Part shown: positions 33,586 to 44,545 of the stretch, piece after piece
Position numbering within the stretch: position 1 is the first letter of the stretch
Layout: every line of letters starts with the position of its first letter
Notes under the pieces: generated by a model
The model's database searches: none
What the model was told of the DNA's origin: nothing
The model's input: the letters and a program-made list of their open reading frames with translations, nothing else
Assembly: GCA_035048495.1 (NCBI GenBank)
Contig: CM068545.1
Coordinates: 17,505,702-17,569,701 of the forward strand
Direction of reading: 5' to 3'
DNA length: 64,000 nt
DNA from: Euptelea pleiosperma
Lineage: Eukaryota; Streptophyta; Magnoliopsida; Ranunculales; Eupteleaceae
Translations under genes and position numbers: made by a program

Positions 33586-34575
33586 TCAGAACGACAAAAC
33601 ATTTGGAAAGGGGGACACATTGGCCTGTGTCCATGTCTCCAACTGCGAGATGCCATCAGCTGCGGAATCTGTTGGTGTCGATGCAATCATGCCGTCTGCT
33701 GCTACAAAAGGATGATGCAAGAGCATCTCAGCAGTCCACCTAAACATACTATTCCTCACGAAACATCTCTTCAGGAAATCCTTTCCCTCTTTCGACATCT
33801 CACTTGGGATTTCAGGCACCTCCCGTCCGGAAGCAATCCTAACAAGAAGATCGTTGACATCTGTGCCTGGTTCACATCTCCATGCTGGTTTCCCACTTAC
33901 CATCTCTGCCACAACGCACCCCAGAGACCATATATCCAAGGGGGGTTCCTGTATGTAATCGGTGACATATTCCGGCGACATATACCGAGGAGTGCCTCTC
34001 AAGCAGGTGCCCTGCATCTTCCACTTCTTTTTCATCTTCTCTTCGACCTTCTTCGCATATCCAAAGTCAGCAATCTTCGCGATGAAGTCAGAGCTCGTCT
34101 TCCCCTTCGATGGTATGAGTAAGATATTGCGAGGCTTGATATTGCAGTGAATGTACCTGCTGCGGTGAATGTGGTTGAGTCCGCTAAGAATCGACCTGGT
34201 GTAGCTTCTAACAGTGGATTCAGGTAGTCCACCACTAGAATTCTTAATCTGGTCAGCTAGGGTTCCTCCAGAGGCATACTCCAACAACACATTGTAGATG
34301 ATCTGACCGTTATTGTCGGTGGTGATCTCTTCCCCGTAGCAGCGAAGGATGTTAGGGCATGTTTGAAGGTTGCTGAGTATAAATCTCTCCTTTTGAAGCG
34401 AAGCTGATAGAGAGACCGCTACAGACTTGACGACCATTAGAGGAGGGAGGTGGGTTCTTCGACGCTTGTTGATTCTTGGGGTGGCCAAAGAAACAGTGCT
34501 AAACCTTCCTCGGCCAATGTTCTTCCCTATCGTCCACATCCCCCCTCCACAATTCTGTTGCTGCTCTTTACACAT
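33586..34575 (-). CDS. MAPKKK-like predicted pseudokinase, copy B
   Basis: 329 aa, intact, differing from copy A at five residues: H9C, G53A, V165I, I177V and L254V (approximate positions). It has the same catalytic-loop HCNIKPRN with Asn for Asp at residue 145 (34141-34143), the same K50, E63 and DFG, and the same weak GRGRFS glycine loop. All five replacements are mild, and no stop or frameshift has appeared since the duplication, in contrast to the neighbouring kinase copy. It may be a decoy, a scaffold or a recently inactivated kinase, or have residual activity. Its upstream telo-box (34613-34624) is conserved. Confidence 0.83.
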   Translation of the reverse strand: MCKEQQQNCGGGMWTIGKNIGRGRFSTVSLATPRINKRRRTHLPPLMVVKSVAVSLSASLQKERFILSNLQTCPNILRCYGEEITTDNNGQIIYNVLLEYASGGTLADQIKNSSGGLPESTVRSYTRSILSGLNHIHRSRYIHCNIKPRNILLIPSKGKTSSDFIAKIADFGYAKKVEEKMKKKWKMQGTCLRGTPRYMSPEYVTDYIQEPPLDIWSLGCVVAEMVSGKPAWRCEPGTDVNDLLVRIASGREVPEIPSEMSKEGKDFLKRCFVRNSMFRWTAEMLLHHPFVAADGMIASTPTDSAADGISQLETWTQANVSPFPNVLSF

Positions 34576-34612
34576 CTTTCTAGGGTTTCTGGTTTCGCAC
34601 AGACGAACACTA

Positions 34613-34624
34613 GGGTTAGGGTTT
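34613..34624 (-). promoter_or_regulatory. Telo-box upstream of pseudokinase B
   Basis: Reads AAACCCTAACCC on the gene strand, 38 bp before the ATG, at the same offset as in copy A. Confidence 0.5.
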
Positions 34625-34822
34625 CAAATGATCAAAAGTTTCAGATAAAAAAAAAAGGGTTCGTGAACTTCGTTTAGTTATAGGTGAAAAGGGAGGACCA
34701 CTTGAGCAAGTTTCGCTAACAGATTTTTGAATTGTGCGCGTTTTCCGAAGCGCGTAACATCGCGCGTGTTTTGCTTTGTATTATTCAAGATGAAATATAT
34801 TTTGGATGACTTCAGCTTATAG

Positions 34823-35196
34823 GAGTACAACTTTGCTGACCGACCATATATGATTCACGTGGCAAACTCTTAGAGGATGATGACCGTATTAATGTTTGGC
34901 AATCCCTAGGTGGACCTATAAACTATAAATCAATCTGATTTGTGATTTCAAACCTTTGGATCTTTGTACCCCAAATATTGTCAATAATACTTAAATTCCA
35001 CGGTAAAAAATCAACCAATTAAAATGACTCCAACCCAATGCTTAGAAATCTATAATCAGGCTGATTTTTTATTTGTACGTCCATTTGGCCAAACATCCAT
35101 AGGGTCAGCGTCCTCTAAGAGTATATATGCCTACCGGCATATATTGTGGTAGGTCAATAACTTTGCTGACTGGCGCCAGTCAGCAAAGTTCTACTC
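34823..35196. mobile_element. GAGTA(C/G)AACTTTGCTGAC foldback element
   Basis: The left terminus GAGTACAACTTTGCTGAC and the right terminus GTCAGCAAAGTTCTACTC pair. The inner inverted modules contain CACGTGGCA, ACTCTTAGAGGATG and GGCTGATTTTT. Present only in block B. Confidence 0.7.
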
Positions 35197-35204
35197 ATAG
35201 TTTA

Positions 35205-35560
35205 AATCATGGTTTTAAAAACGGCCCTTTAAACGGTAACACCCCAGGCCTGTTTCCGTTAAAACCGTTTAAACACATTTTAACGACTGTTAAAATTGTT
35301 TAAACAGCCGCCAAATTCTGAAAAATTTTGTGAAAAAAAAATTCCGTTAAAATTCATTAAATTTCCGTTAAATTCTGTTTCTTTTAATTTTCAAATTTTA
35401 AAATTTGAATTTCAGCGCCATTTTTTCTGTTATTTTTCCGTTAAAATCCATTTAATTCCTTTAAATTCTATTTTTTCATTTTTGCCCCTAACCGTTTCAA
35501 TCCATTTTAACTACTGGTTAAATAGTAACGCCCCCAGTCTGTTTAACCATTAAAAATGAA
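35205..35560. mobile_element. GTTTTAAAAACGGCC / TTTAAACGG element
   Basis: An inverted-repeat region of CCGTTAAAAT and CGTTTAAAC words, related to 27911-28200. It lies next to the foldback element at 34823. Both are absent from block A, where the flanks AAGATGAAA and TTGGTTGGGCCAAAATTGGAT are almost adjacent (23810-23850). Confidence 0.6.
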
Positions 35561-35884
35561 AAGGAAAATTCTAATTTCAAAAACTAGTTTAGTCAGGAAA
35601 AGCTTATTTAGTGTGTGTTTGACTGCAAGGAAATTTTCTTTGGTTAGGTCAAAATTGGATTCGAAGTCTCGGCCGATCCTGTTCTGAATTGGGTGATCCA
35701 GATTGAGATCAGAGCCCACCAAACCAATACGAAAATGGATCGTCTCGCCCAGAGATTACTGTTTTGCAAAAGAAGTCTCACTTTGTCTGGGGCGAGATGA
35801 TGTTCTAGATCCCGATCCGGCCTCTGATCCCGAGATTTCCAACCATGCCTCTGATGACATTTTCGAAAAAAGAAAAGTGAAAAC

Positions 35885-36252
35885 AAGGTTTAAAAAACGG
35901 CTGTTATAACAAAAATAACATCCGTTATAACGGATTCGGACCTACCCCGTTACATTATGGACAGTTTAAAACGTCCAAAAAATAATGGCTATTATAACGA
36001 AAATAATGGCCGTTATTTTTTGGAAAATTTTGTGAAAAAAGGCTGTTATTTCCGTTATATTCCATTTTTTTCCGTTATTTTCTATTTTTGAAATTTTGAA
36101 ATTCAACTTTTAAAATTCAAAATTTGAATTTCAGTGCCTTTTTTCCATTTTTTTTCCGTTTTTGCCGCCCCTGAGCGTTTTTTTCGTTATATCGGAAAAA
36201 TCAGTAATGCCCCCAGTCCGTTATACAGTTATAACGGTCCCCTTTAAAACTT
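35885..36252. mobile_element. AAGGTTTAAAA element, block B copy
   Basis: The counterpart of 24374-24644 at the same place between pseudokinase and kinase genes, about 100 bp longer through internal CCGTTATTTTC repeats. The element therefore predates the block duplication. Confidence 0.6.
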
Positions 36253-36588
36253 GAGTGAAACTACTTGCAAATGGCTTTAAATTTGGAAATTAACGTAATC
36301 CGAAAGGTACGGGAGTGACCCATCATTTGATGGGTCCCACTCCCACCTAAGAAATATCCTCCGTTGGATGATTGTAACTATTTTTTTTTTCTATGGATTC
36401 TTCTTGGATCCATCATTGATTCTTTCTTACTTTTCCAAGTTATACAGTAGATCAGATGGTTAAGATCATCTTATCCAATCAATCTTGGAAGATCCAAAAA
36501 GCACAAATAATAAAAACTCAACGGTTTTATTCATTTTTGGCAACATAATCAATACACATCTCAAAACTTTGTAACAGAACATAAATCT

Positions 36589-37680
36589 CTATATCCACAG
36601 CACATCATCGATTGATGGAGCCGCTGCTGCATATCTCCTGATACACCAGTATCGTACCAAATCATTCGGTCCTACTCTCACAGTGCCTAATGAAGAAGGC
36701 CACTCCGCCACCTCCTCCACCTCATCCGTCCTCCTCTTTCTCTTTCCCGGGAACTCTCTTTTCTGAACAAAACTAGGTTTACAGAAATCAAACCCTTCTT
36801 CTTCTTCGACCACGTCTTCATTGACGGCGCGAAAGGGATGTCTCAAGAGCATAGCAGGTGTCCACCGAAACATCGTATCCCTTACCAAGCACTTCTTCAC
36901 GAAATCCTGCGCCTCTTTCGACATCTGTCCTGATATTACAGGCAATTCCTCGGTACAAGCAATCCGAAACAAGAAACTATACAACTCGGCACCCGGTTTA
37001 CATTTCCAAGCTGGTTCACCGGTCAGCATCTCAACTACGGCACACCCAAGAGCCCATACATCCGAGTGAGGCGCGTATTCATTACAGGCTACCGACTCAG
37101 GTGCTATATACAGAGGGGTACCCTTCAAACGGACCCTGTCTCTTTTCTTCTCTGGGCCCACTTGCTTCGAAGTCCCGAAATCAGCAAGTTTCGCTACATA
37201 ATCCAATGAGGATGATGGAGATTCGACGAGTAGGATGTTGTGAGGCTTGATATCGCAGTGTACATAACCACGTTGATGAATGTGGTTAAGCCCTTCAAGA
37301 ATTGATCTGGTGTAGCACTTAACTTCCGATTGTGGTAATCAGTGGACGGAATTCTTGATTCGATTGGCTAAGGAGCCTCCTGATGCGTACTCCAATAACA
37401 GATTGTAGGTAGATTGGTTGTTCTTCTCAATGGTGATATCGTCTCCGTAGCAACGAATAATGTACGGACAGTCTTGGAGGTCAGTGAGGATCTGTTTCTC
37501 CTTCAGAAGGGATTTTGATAGCTCGACGTCGGCTGATTTCACGGCTATTACAGGGGGGAGATAACTTCGACGACGACGTTTGTTGTGGGTTGTGGCTAGA
37601 GAAACGGTGCCGAAGCTGCCTGATCCAATGATCTTCCCTCTCATCCATAAACCTCTATGATTCTGCATCTGTGTTTCCAT
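36589..37680 (-). pseudogene. MAPKKK copy B, interrupted by one stop codon
   Basis: Colinear with the 363-codon gene of copy A from METQMQNHRG to DDVLWI. A single nonsense change (GGA to TGA) at codon 114, plus coordinates 37339-37341, truncates the product to 113 aa, ending inside the N-lobe before the catalytic loop. The remainder stays in frame, with HCDIKPHN and ADFG still readable, and an internal ATG (LDYVAK replaced by MDYVAK context, 37206) could at most start a C-lobe fragment. The 5' end is also the left edge of the 2.95-kb tandem duplication. It is a recent pseudogene, unless the stop is an allele or a sequencing error. Confidence 0.85.
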
Positions 37681-37886
37681 GGTGCTGCGGGCGTTGCTGT
37701 GATTTTTTCAGAAAGCAGAGGGAACCCAACTGGTATCTCAAGTTCTCAACGGGAAAGGATCACTGAAAAGTTTCTTCTTTTGTTTTTTTTTTTGGTTCGT
37801 TGGGTTATATCGGCAACGGGAAACCCACTTGTGCAAGTTACTGCCCAAGCTAAGGCTATTGGCCATTGGATTCAAGAGATCCACGG

Positions 37887-39503
37887 TAGGGGTGTCAACT
37901 GGTCGGTTCGGTTCGGCTCTTAATGTGACCAAAACCTGAACAATCGTTCCTGTGTTGGGCCAAATCTTAAGAATATGAGAATTTTTACACTATATTTATT
38001 TACTAGTAATGAAAGCCCGTGCTAATGCACGTGTAGAAATAGAAAATACAAACTAACAACAATTAATTTTTATATCTACATCTAATTGTAGTAGGACATA
38101 ATACAGAAAAACTGCTTAACTATTCCATTTCCCTTCATCTTCTCTAAACATGATAAGAAAATAAAAAAAATTACTAACACAAAAAAAAAAAAAAAAAAAT
38201 TTTTTTATAATCTTCATTTTTACATTCAAGCATTGCACAACAACACATCCACTGTGTCCATAATAGTGATGACCCTTTCATCAGTTCTCCTCACCTTCAT
38301 ATTATTTTTATTCACAATCCTCTCTTCATTATCTTCAACAACATCCTCTTAGCCTGTAAAACATGATAAGAAAATAAAAAAAAGGCAAACAATGGAAGAA
38401 AAAAAAAATTCATAATCTTCGTTTTTACTTTCAAAGAATTGTACAATCCTAAAAAATTGAAACCTTATAAATAAACAAACAATCATTCTAAAGTCTAAAC
38501 ATAAACATAAATGTAAATAATTGAATAATAATTCTTTTAGAGGCCCAAATCAAGTATTCAACAGAGATGACTCATTGAAGGAAAAAAATAATTTTAGAAG
38601 AGATGGTAAAGATATCGAACCATATTGGCTTTTCTCATAGTGTCTTCGTCATTCGAAGAAGCTCAGTCGGTGAGAGAAAATATGAGAACCCTTCCTAAAC
38701 CCTAATATTTATATATAACCGAATTAATGGCTAATTAAACTGATATTTATTTATTAACGAAATATGGAGAGACATTAGATGTCAATAATATAAGCGATGT
38801 TAATGGGAAAAACGTTTCAATTGAAACAAAAATAGAATATTGTGAAAATTGAAGGAAGGATATGGAAAGCCATTAGAAGGCCATAATGGAAGCAGTGGTA
38901 ATGGGATAAACGTTTTGATTGAAACATAAATAGAAGGTTATGAATGTTATGTTTTGGAAAATAAAAGGGTGTTAAGAGACGTTGAGAAAGAAGAATTTAA
39001 GAACGAAGGAATAAATAATTTAAGAATGAAAGAGAGAATTAAGGAATAAATAATTGAGATTTAAAAAAAAAAAAATTTGAGTTGGTTAGAAAGTCTAAAA
39101 AGTCCTTAATGTTTGAGGTGCATTACTTAAAGTGTCAATGGTGTTTTTGAAAAAGACAAAAAAGATAGAGTAGAGTCAAGTGGATGAGAGAGGAAAGAGA
39201 ATTTTAAGTTGTTAACATGGCACTCTGCATGAGGAGAGTGCCACATCAACTTGATGTGGAGGAGAGAGAACGACGCTGCTCACTTCTTTGTTATAGTATA
39301 GATATATAGATTGGTACCGGTTCTTATCTGTTCGGTTCCGGTTCTTATCGGTTTCGGTTCCATATTAGGCTACTCAGAACCGGAACCGTTATTGTCAGTT
39401 CAGTTCCGGTTACTTTTTAATCAGTTCCCAAAAAATGTGGAACCAAACTGGTGTTTTCGATTCCGATTCAGTTCCGGTTAAACGGGTAAAATCGACACCC
39501 CTA
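37887..39503. mobile_element. TAGGGGTGTC...GACACCCCTA insertion flanked by 28-bp repeat (unit 1)
   Basis: The 1617-bp insertion begins TAGGGGTGTCAACTGG and ends ATCGACACCCCTA, with GGTTCGGTTC / GAACCGGAACC-rich sub-terminal parts, all hAT-like. Directly outside, a 28-bp block beginning TTGGCCATTGG and ending ATCCACGG occurs at 37859-37886 and 39504-39531. Block A has this block once (26308-26335, with a mismatch), so the site is empty there. A Helitron fills its middle. Confidence 0.75.
38003..39310 (-). mobile_element. Helitron 1 (non-autonomous)
   Basis: On the minus strand it starts TCTATATATCTATACTA and ends with a GC-rich hairpin (GTGCATTAGCAC core), about 11 nt, then CTAG, inserted between A and T. 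This matches the Helitron pattern of 5' TC, 3' hairpin plus CTRR and an AT target without duplication. It has no Rep/helicase coding sequence, is 1308 bp long and AT-rich, and is nested in the 37887-39503 element. Confidence 0.78.
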
Positions 39504-39841
39504 TTGGCCATTGGATTCAAGAGATCCACGGTCCATGAGGCCACACTGCATGCGGCACACTAAAGCTCATATGGTAACTAAATTAGTGAAGATATTGATT
39601 CCATCTCAAAGTGTACCGATTTTTTTTTAATTTTTGAAGTGAGGCGTATAAAACGCGTAAAAAACCATATGCCGTAAAATATACGTATGTCGGATACTTG
39701 CCATTTAGGGCATGTTTGGTAACGCACCGCGGCAGGACATGAGCGCCAATATTCGCCCGGGAGCGTTTAGCTGCCACTTGCCCTCGGCGAATATTTAGCT
39801 GGGCCCACAAATTTGCCCACCGCAGCGGGAAAACATTTGAG

Positions 39842-40328
39842 TAGGGATGTCAATGGATAGTCAAAAATTCGAATTCGATTCAAATCCGTATTCGAAAAAT
39901 CGGATAATATCCAAAAAATTTGGATATCGAATTTGGATTCGGATATATTTTCATATTCGAATAGTTTTCAGATACGGATTTGGATATTGATGTATTTGAT
40001 TCGATAATATTCGATCCGATATATTAATTAATAATTATATTTAATATTTATAAATAATATTTATTATATATAATAGTTATCATATTTAATAATATTTATT
40101 ATATAGAAATATAATATTTATAATTATTTTACATATATATTTATTGTTATGTAAATACAATAATATATTTTATATATATCTAATTTTCGGATCGGATATT
40201 ATCGGATATCCGATAAGTTAATCGGATTCTAATTCGAATATCAATTTGGGATATTCGTCGGATATCGAATATTTTTTCGAATTCAGATATGCTTATATTC
40301 GATTCGAATAGTATCCGTTGACAACCTA
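39842..40328. mobile_element. hAT MITE (unit 1), 8-bp TSD
   Basis: It starts TAGGGATGTCAATGG and ends CGTTGACAACCTA. The flanks CATTTGAG and CATTTGAT differ at one base. Same family as 18885-19385. Confidence 0.85.
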
Positions 40329-40571
40329 CATTTGATCAACCCCCACCCCCTGGTGTAAATTATTTTCACGCCAATAGAGTCTTTTAGTGGAAAATTTTAT
40401 TTTCTCGCGGAAAAATCACTATTTTTAATAAAATTGAGTTTTTTAATATATATGAAAATGACTTTTTTATCCTTAGACATAATATCTGGTTCCCACACTT
40501 GCCTAACCCATTTTTTACTTACTTTGATATGTGGGACCAACTCAAATTGAAAGAAATTGAAGTAAGCTGAG

Positions 40572-40659
40572 AAACGGTGCCGAAGTTGCCGAAGCTGCCT
40601 GATCCAATGATCTTCCCTCTCATCCATAAACCTCTATGATTCTGCATCTGTGTTTCCAT
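40572..40659 (-). pseudogene. 5' stub of MAPKKK gene (third copy)
   Basis: It keeps the start codon (40657-40659) and about 29 codons, METQMQNHRG to the glycine loop, then runs into unrelated sequence at the duplication joint and soon a stop. A 9-bp repeat (TTGCCGAAG in plus orientation) alters the loop to GSGSFGNFGTVS. The promoter region upstream is also duplicated, so it could still be transcribed. Confidence 0.8.
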
Positions 40660-40867
40660 GGTGCTGCGGGTGTTGCTGTGATTTTTTCAAAAAGCAGAGG
40701 GAACCCAACTGGTATCTCAAGTTCTCAACGGGAAAGGATCACTGAAAAGTTTCTACTTTTTTTGTTTTTTTTTTGGTTCGTTGGGTTATATCGGCAACGG
40801 GAAACCCACTTGTGCAAGTTACTGCTCAAGCTAAGGCTATTGGCCAGTGGATTCAAGAGATCCACGG

Positions 40868-42449
40868 TAGGGGTGTCAATGGGTCGGTTCGGTTCGGCTC
40901 TTAATGTGACCAAAATCGGAACAATCGTTCCGGTGTATTGGGCCAAATCTTAAGAATATGAGAATTTTTACACTATATTTATTTACTAGTAATGAAAGCA
41001 CGTGCTAAAGCACGGGTAGAAATAGAAAATACAAACTAACAACAATTAATTTTTATATCTACATTTAATTGTAGTAGGAAATAATATAGAAAAATTGCTT
41101 AACTATTACCTTTCCCTTCATCTTCTCTAAACATGATAAGAAAATAAAAAAAATTGCTAACACAAAAAAAAAAAAAAAAAAAATTTTTTATAATCTTCCT
41201 TTTTACATTCATGCATTGCACAACAGCACATCTACTGTGTTCATAATAGTGATGACCTTTTCATCAGTTCTCCCCATCTTCATATTATTTTTATTCACAA
41301 TCTTCTTTTCGTTATCTTCAACAACATCCTCTTAGCCTATAAAACATGATAAGAAAATAAAAAAAAGGCTAACAATGGAAGAAAAAAAAAATTTATAATC
41401 TTCATTTTTACTTTCAAAGAATTGTACAATCCTAAAAAATTGAAACCCTACAAATAAACAAACAATCATTCTAAAGTCTAAACATAAACATAATATAAAT
41501 AATTGAATAACAATTCTTTTAGAGGCCCAAATCAAGTATTCAGCAGAGACGACTCATTGAAGGAAAAAAATTATTTTAGAAGAGATGGTAAAGATATCGA
41601 ACCATATTGGCTTTTCTCATAGTGTCTTCGTCATTCGAAGAAGCTCAGTCGGTGAGAGAAAATGTGAGAACCCTGCCTAAACCCTAATATTTATATATAA
41701 CTGAATTAATGGCTAATTAAATAGATATTTATTTATTAACGAAATATGGAGAGACATTAGATGTCAATAATATAAGTGATGTTAATGGGAAAAACGTTTC
41801 AATTGAAACAAAAATAATATATTGTGAAAATTGAAGGAAGGATATGGAAAGCCATTAGAAGGCCATAATGGAAGCAGTGGTAATGGGATAAACGTTTTGA
41901 TTGAAACATAAATAGAAGGTTATGAATGTTATGTTTTGAAAAATAAAATGGTGTTAAGAGACGTTGAGAAAGACGAATTTAAGAATGAAATAGAGAATTA
42001 AGGAATAAATAATTGAGATTTAAAAAAAAAAAAATTTGAGTTGGTTAGAAAGTCTAAAAAGTCCTTAATGTTTGAGGTGCATTACTTAAAGTGTCAATGG
42101 GTATTTTTAGAAAAGACAAAAAAGATAGAGTAGAGTCAAGTGGATGAGAGAGGAAAGAAAATTTTAAGTTGTTGACATGGCACTCTGCATGAGGAGAGTG
42201 CCACGTCAACTTGATGTGGAGGAGAGAGAACGACGCTGCTCACTTCTTTGTTATAGTATAGATATATAGATTGGTACCGGTTCTTATCGATTTCGATTCC
42301 ATATTAGGCTACCCAGAATTGGAACCGTTATTGTCGGTTCGGTTCCGGTTACTTTTTAATCGGTTCCCAAAAAATGTGGAACCTGAACCGATGTTTTCGA
42401 TTCCGATTCCGATTCGGTTCCGGTTAAACGGGTAAAATTGACACCCCTA
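40868..42449. mobile_element. TAGGGGTGTC insertion (unit 2)
   Basis: Copy of 37887-39503 produced by the tandem duplication, 1582 bp, again flanked by the 28-bp repeat (right copy at 42450-42477). Confidence 0.75.
40986..42270 (-). mobile_element. Helitron 2 (copy of Helitron 1 in unit 2)
   Basis: Same A|TC...CTAG|T limits on the minus strand. The 3' hairpin arms are GCACGTGC and GCACGGGT. Non-coding. Confidence 0.78.
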
Positions 42450-42787
42450 TTGGCCATTGGATTCAAGAGATCCACGGTCCATGAGGCCACACTGCATGTG
42501 GCACACTAAAGCTCATATGGTAACTAAATTAGTGAAGATATTGATTCCATCTCAAAGTGTACTGATTTTTTTTGAATTTTTGAAGTGAGACGTATAAAAC
42601 GCGTAAAAAATTGTATGCCGTAAAATATACGTATGTTGCATACTTGCCATTTAGGGCATGTTTGGTAACGCACCACGGCAAGACATGAGAGCCAATATTC
42701 GGCCGGGCGCGTTTGGCTGCCACTTGCCCTCGGCGAATATTTAGCTGGGCCCACAAATTTGCCCACCGCGACGGGAAAACATTTGAT

Positions 42788-43261
42788 TAGGGATGTCAAT
42801 GGATAGTTAAAAATTCGAATTCGATTCAAATCCGTATTCGAAAAATTGAATAATATCCAAAAATTTTGGATATCAAATTTGGATTCGGATATATTTTCAT
42901 ATTCGAATAGTTTTCAGATACGGATTTGGATATTGATGTATTTGATTCGATAATATTCGATCCGATATATTATTTAATATTTATAAATAATATTTATTAT
43001 ATATAATAGTTACCATATTTAATAATATTTATTATATAGAAATATAATATTTATAATTATTTTACATATATATTTATTGTTATGTAAACACAATAATATA
43101 CTTTATATATATCTAATTTTTGGATCGGATATTATCGGATATCCGATAAGTTAATCGGATTCTAATTCGAATATCAATTTGGGATATTCGTCGGATATCG
43201 AATATTTTTTCGAATTCGGATATGCTTATATTCGATTTGAATAGTATCCGTTGACAGCCTA
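42788..43261. mobile_element. hAT MITE (unit 2), perfect 8-bp TSD
   Basis: TAGGGATGTC...GACAGCCTA, flanked on both sides by CATTTGAT (42780-42787 and 43262-43269). Confidence 0.9.
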
Positions 43262-43904
43262 CATTTGATCAACCCCCACTCCCCTGGTGTAAATTATTTT
43301 CACGCTGATAGAGTCTTTTAGTGGAAAATTTTATTTTCTCGCAGAAAAATCACTATTTTTAATAAAATTGAGTTTTTTAATATATATGAAAATAACTTTT
43401 TTATCCTTAGACATAATATCTGGTTCCCACACTTGCCTAACCCATTTTTTACTTACTTTGATATGTGGGACCCACTCAAATTGAAAGAAATAGAAGTAAG
43501 CTGAAGCAAGCTAACTTATACACGGACCAAACATTGTTAAATACTAGTGCGATTACCCCGCGCCAAAGCACGGGCGCAGAAAATTTTATAAAACATATTT
43601 ATCATAAATAAATAAAAAAATAAAAATATTGGATTCATCTTTTTAAACATTTTCATTTGAATTGACATTATTTGGGTTGCGTGTAAAATAAAATTGTCCC
43701 GGCTCATCAAAGTCCATTAGAAGCTCCCAAAACTTTAGCAATTGGGATGATTTTAAGGTCCGGGACTCAGATCTGAAAAGATAAAATTAAAATGGCTACA
43801 ATCGAAAATATAAATCATATTTATGATGAATAATTAGAAAAATCGTTTTGGCTAGGCAGCTTGATGAGGGGGTTTAAGAGTAGACAAAAATAATTTCATA
43901 GTTG

Positions 43905-44215
43905 CACGCATTGGATCACAGTTGTGGACGCCGACCGTATGGATGTTTGGCATCCCTTGCTGGACCTCTAAACCAAAAATCAGCTGATTAGTGATTTCTA
44001 TGCGATTTGATTGAAGTTATTTGCATGGGTTGATTTTACCGGTAAGAATTCAAGCATTATTGAGCGTTATTTGGGTGCAAAGATCTAAAGGTTGTAAATC
44101 AGTAATAAGGCTGATTTTTGGTTTAGAGGTCCATTGAGGGACTGGCCAAACATCCATATGGTCAGCGTCCACTAAGAGTGTGCTATGTGGTCTATGATTT
44201 TTATTTTGACAGACG
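43905..44215. mobile_element. Foldback module with CCGTATGGATGTTTGGC
   Basis: Inverted inner modules: CCGACCGTATGGATG and CCAAAAATCAGCTGATTAG at left, and GGCTGATTTTTGGTTTAG with GGACTGGCCAAACATCC at right. The termini are not resolvable. Confidence 0.5.
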
Positions 44216-44324
44216 CTCATCTATCAGAATGCTGTGATAGAAGTCATCTATCATTACCTTTGAATCATACACTCCCGATCTCTGCAAAAAAAAAATATTA
44301 ACGTTTTGATCATCGTTCATCTCC

Positions 44325-44545
44325 ATAGAGATCATTGACCGTATTGATGTTGGCCATCCCAAGATGGACCTACAGACCAAAGATCACCCTGATAAGTTAT
44401 TTCTAATCATTGGATTGTATCTTTATGGGTTAATTTTTAACCGTGGGATTGGAGCATTATTTCAGGTACTCAGATCCAGAAGTTAGAGATAAACGATCAG
44501 AATGCTTTTTGGTTTGTAGGTCTAATTAGGCATCTTTAGAAAAAA
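44325..44545. mobile_element. Second, more diverged foldback module
   Basis: GACCGTATTGATGTTGGCC and AGATGGACCTACAGACC are mirrored by TTTTTGGTTTGTAGGTC. It is eroded, with termini lost. Confidence 0.4.

Larger units (their letters stand above)
37601..40571. repeat. Local tandem duplication, unit 1 (2971 bp)
   Basis: The unit runs from GAAACGGTGCCGAAG, inside the kinase 5' coding region, to AAGTAAGCTGA. Unit 2 follows directly. It contains the kinase start and promoter, an insertion with TAGGGGTGTC ends, a Helitron and a hAT MITE. The two units are very similar, differing by scattered substitutions and small indels. Confidence 0.9.
40572..43504. repeat. Local tandem duplication, unit 2 (2933 bp)
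   Basis: The second copy of 37601-40571. The joint reads AAGTAAGCTGA|GAAACGG. The bases GA are shared by both parent ends, so microhomology is minimal. Unit 2 continues into original flank at 43505 (AGCAAGC). Confidence 0.9.
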
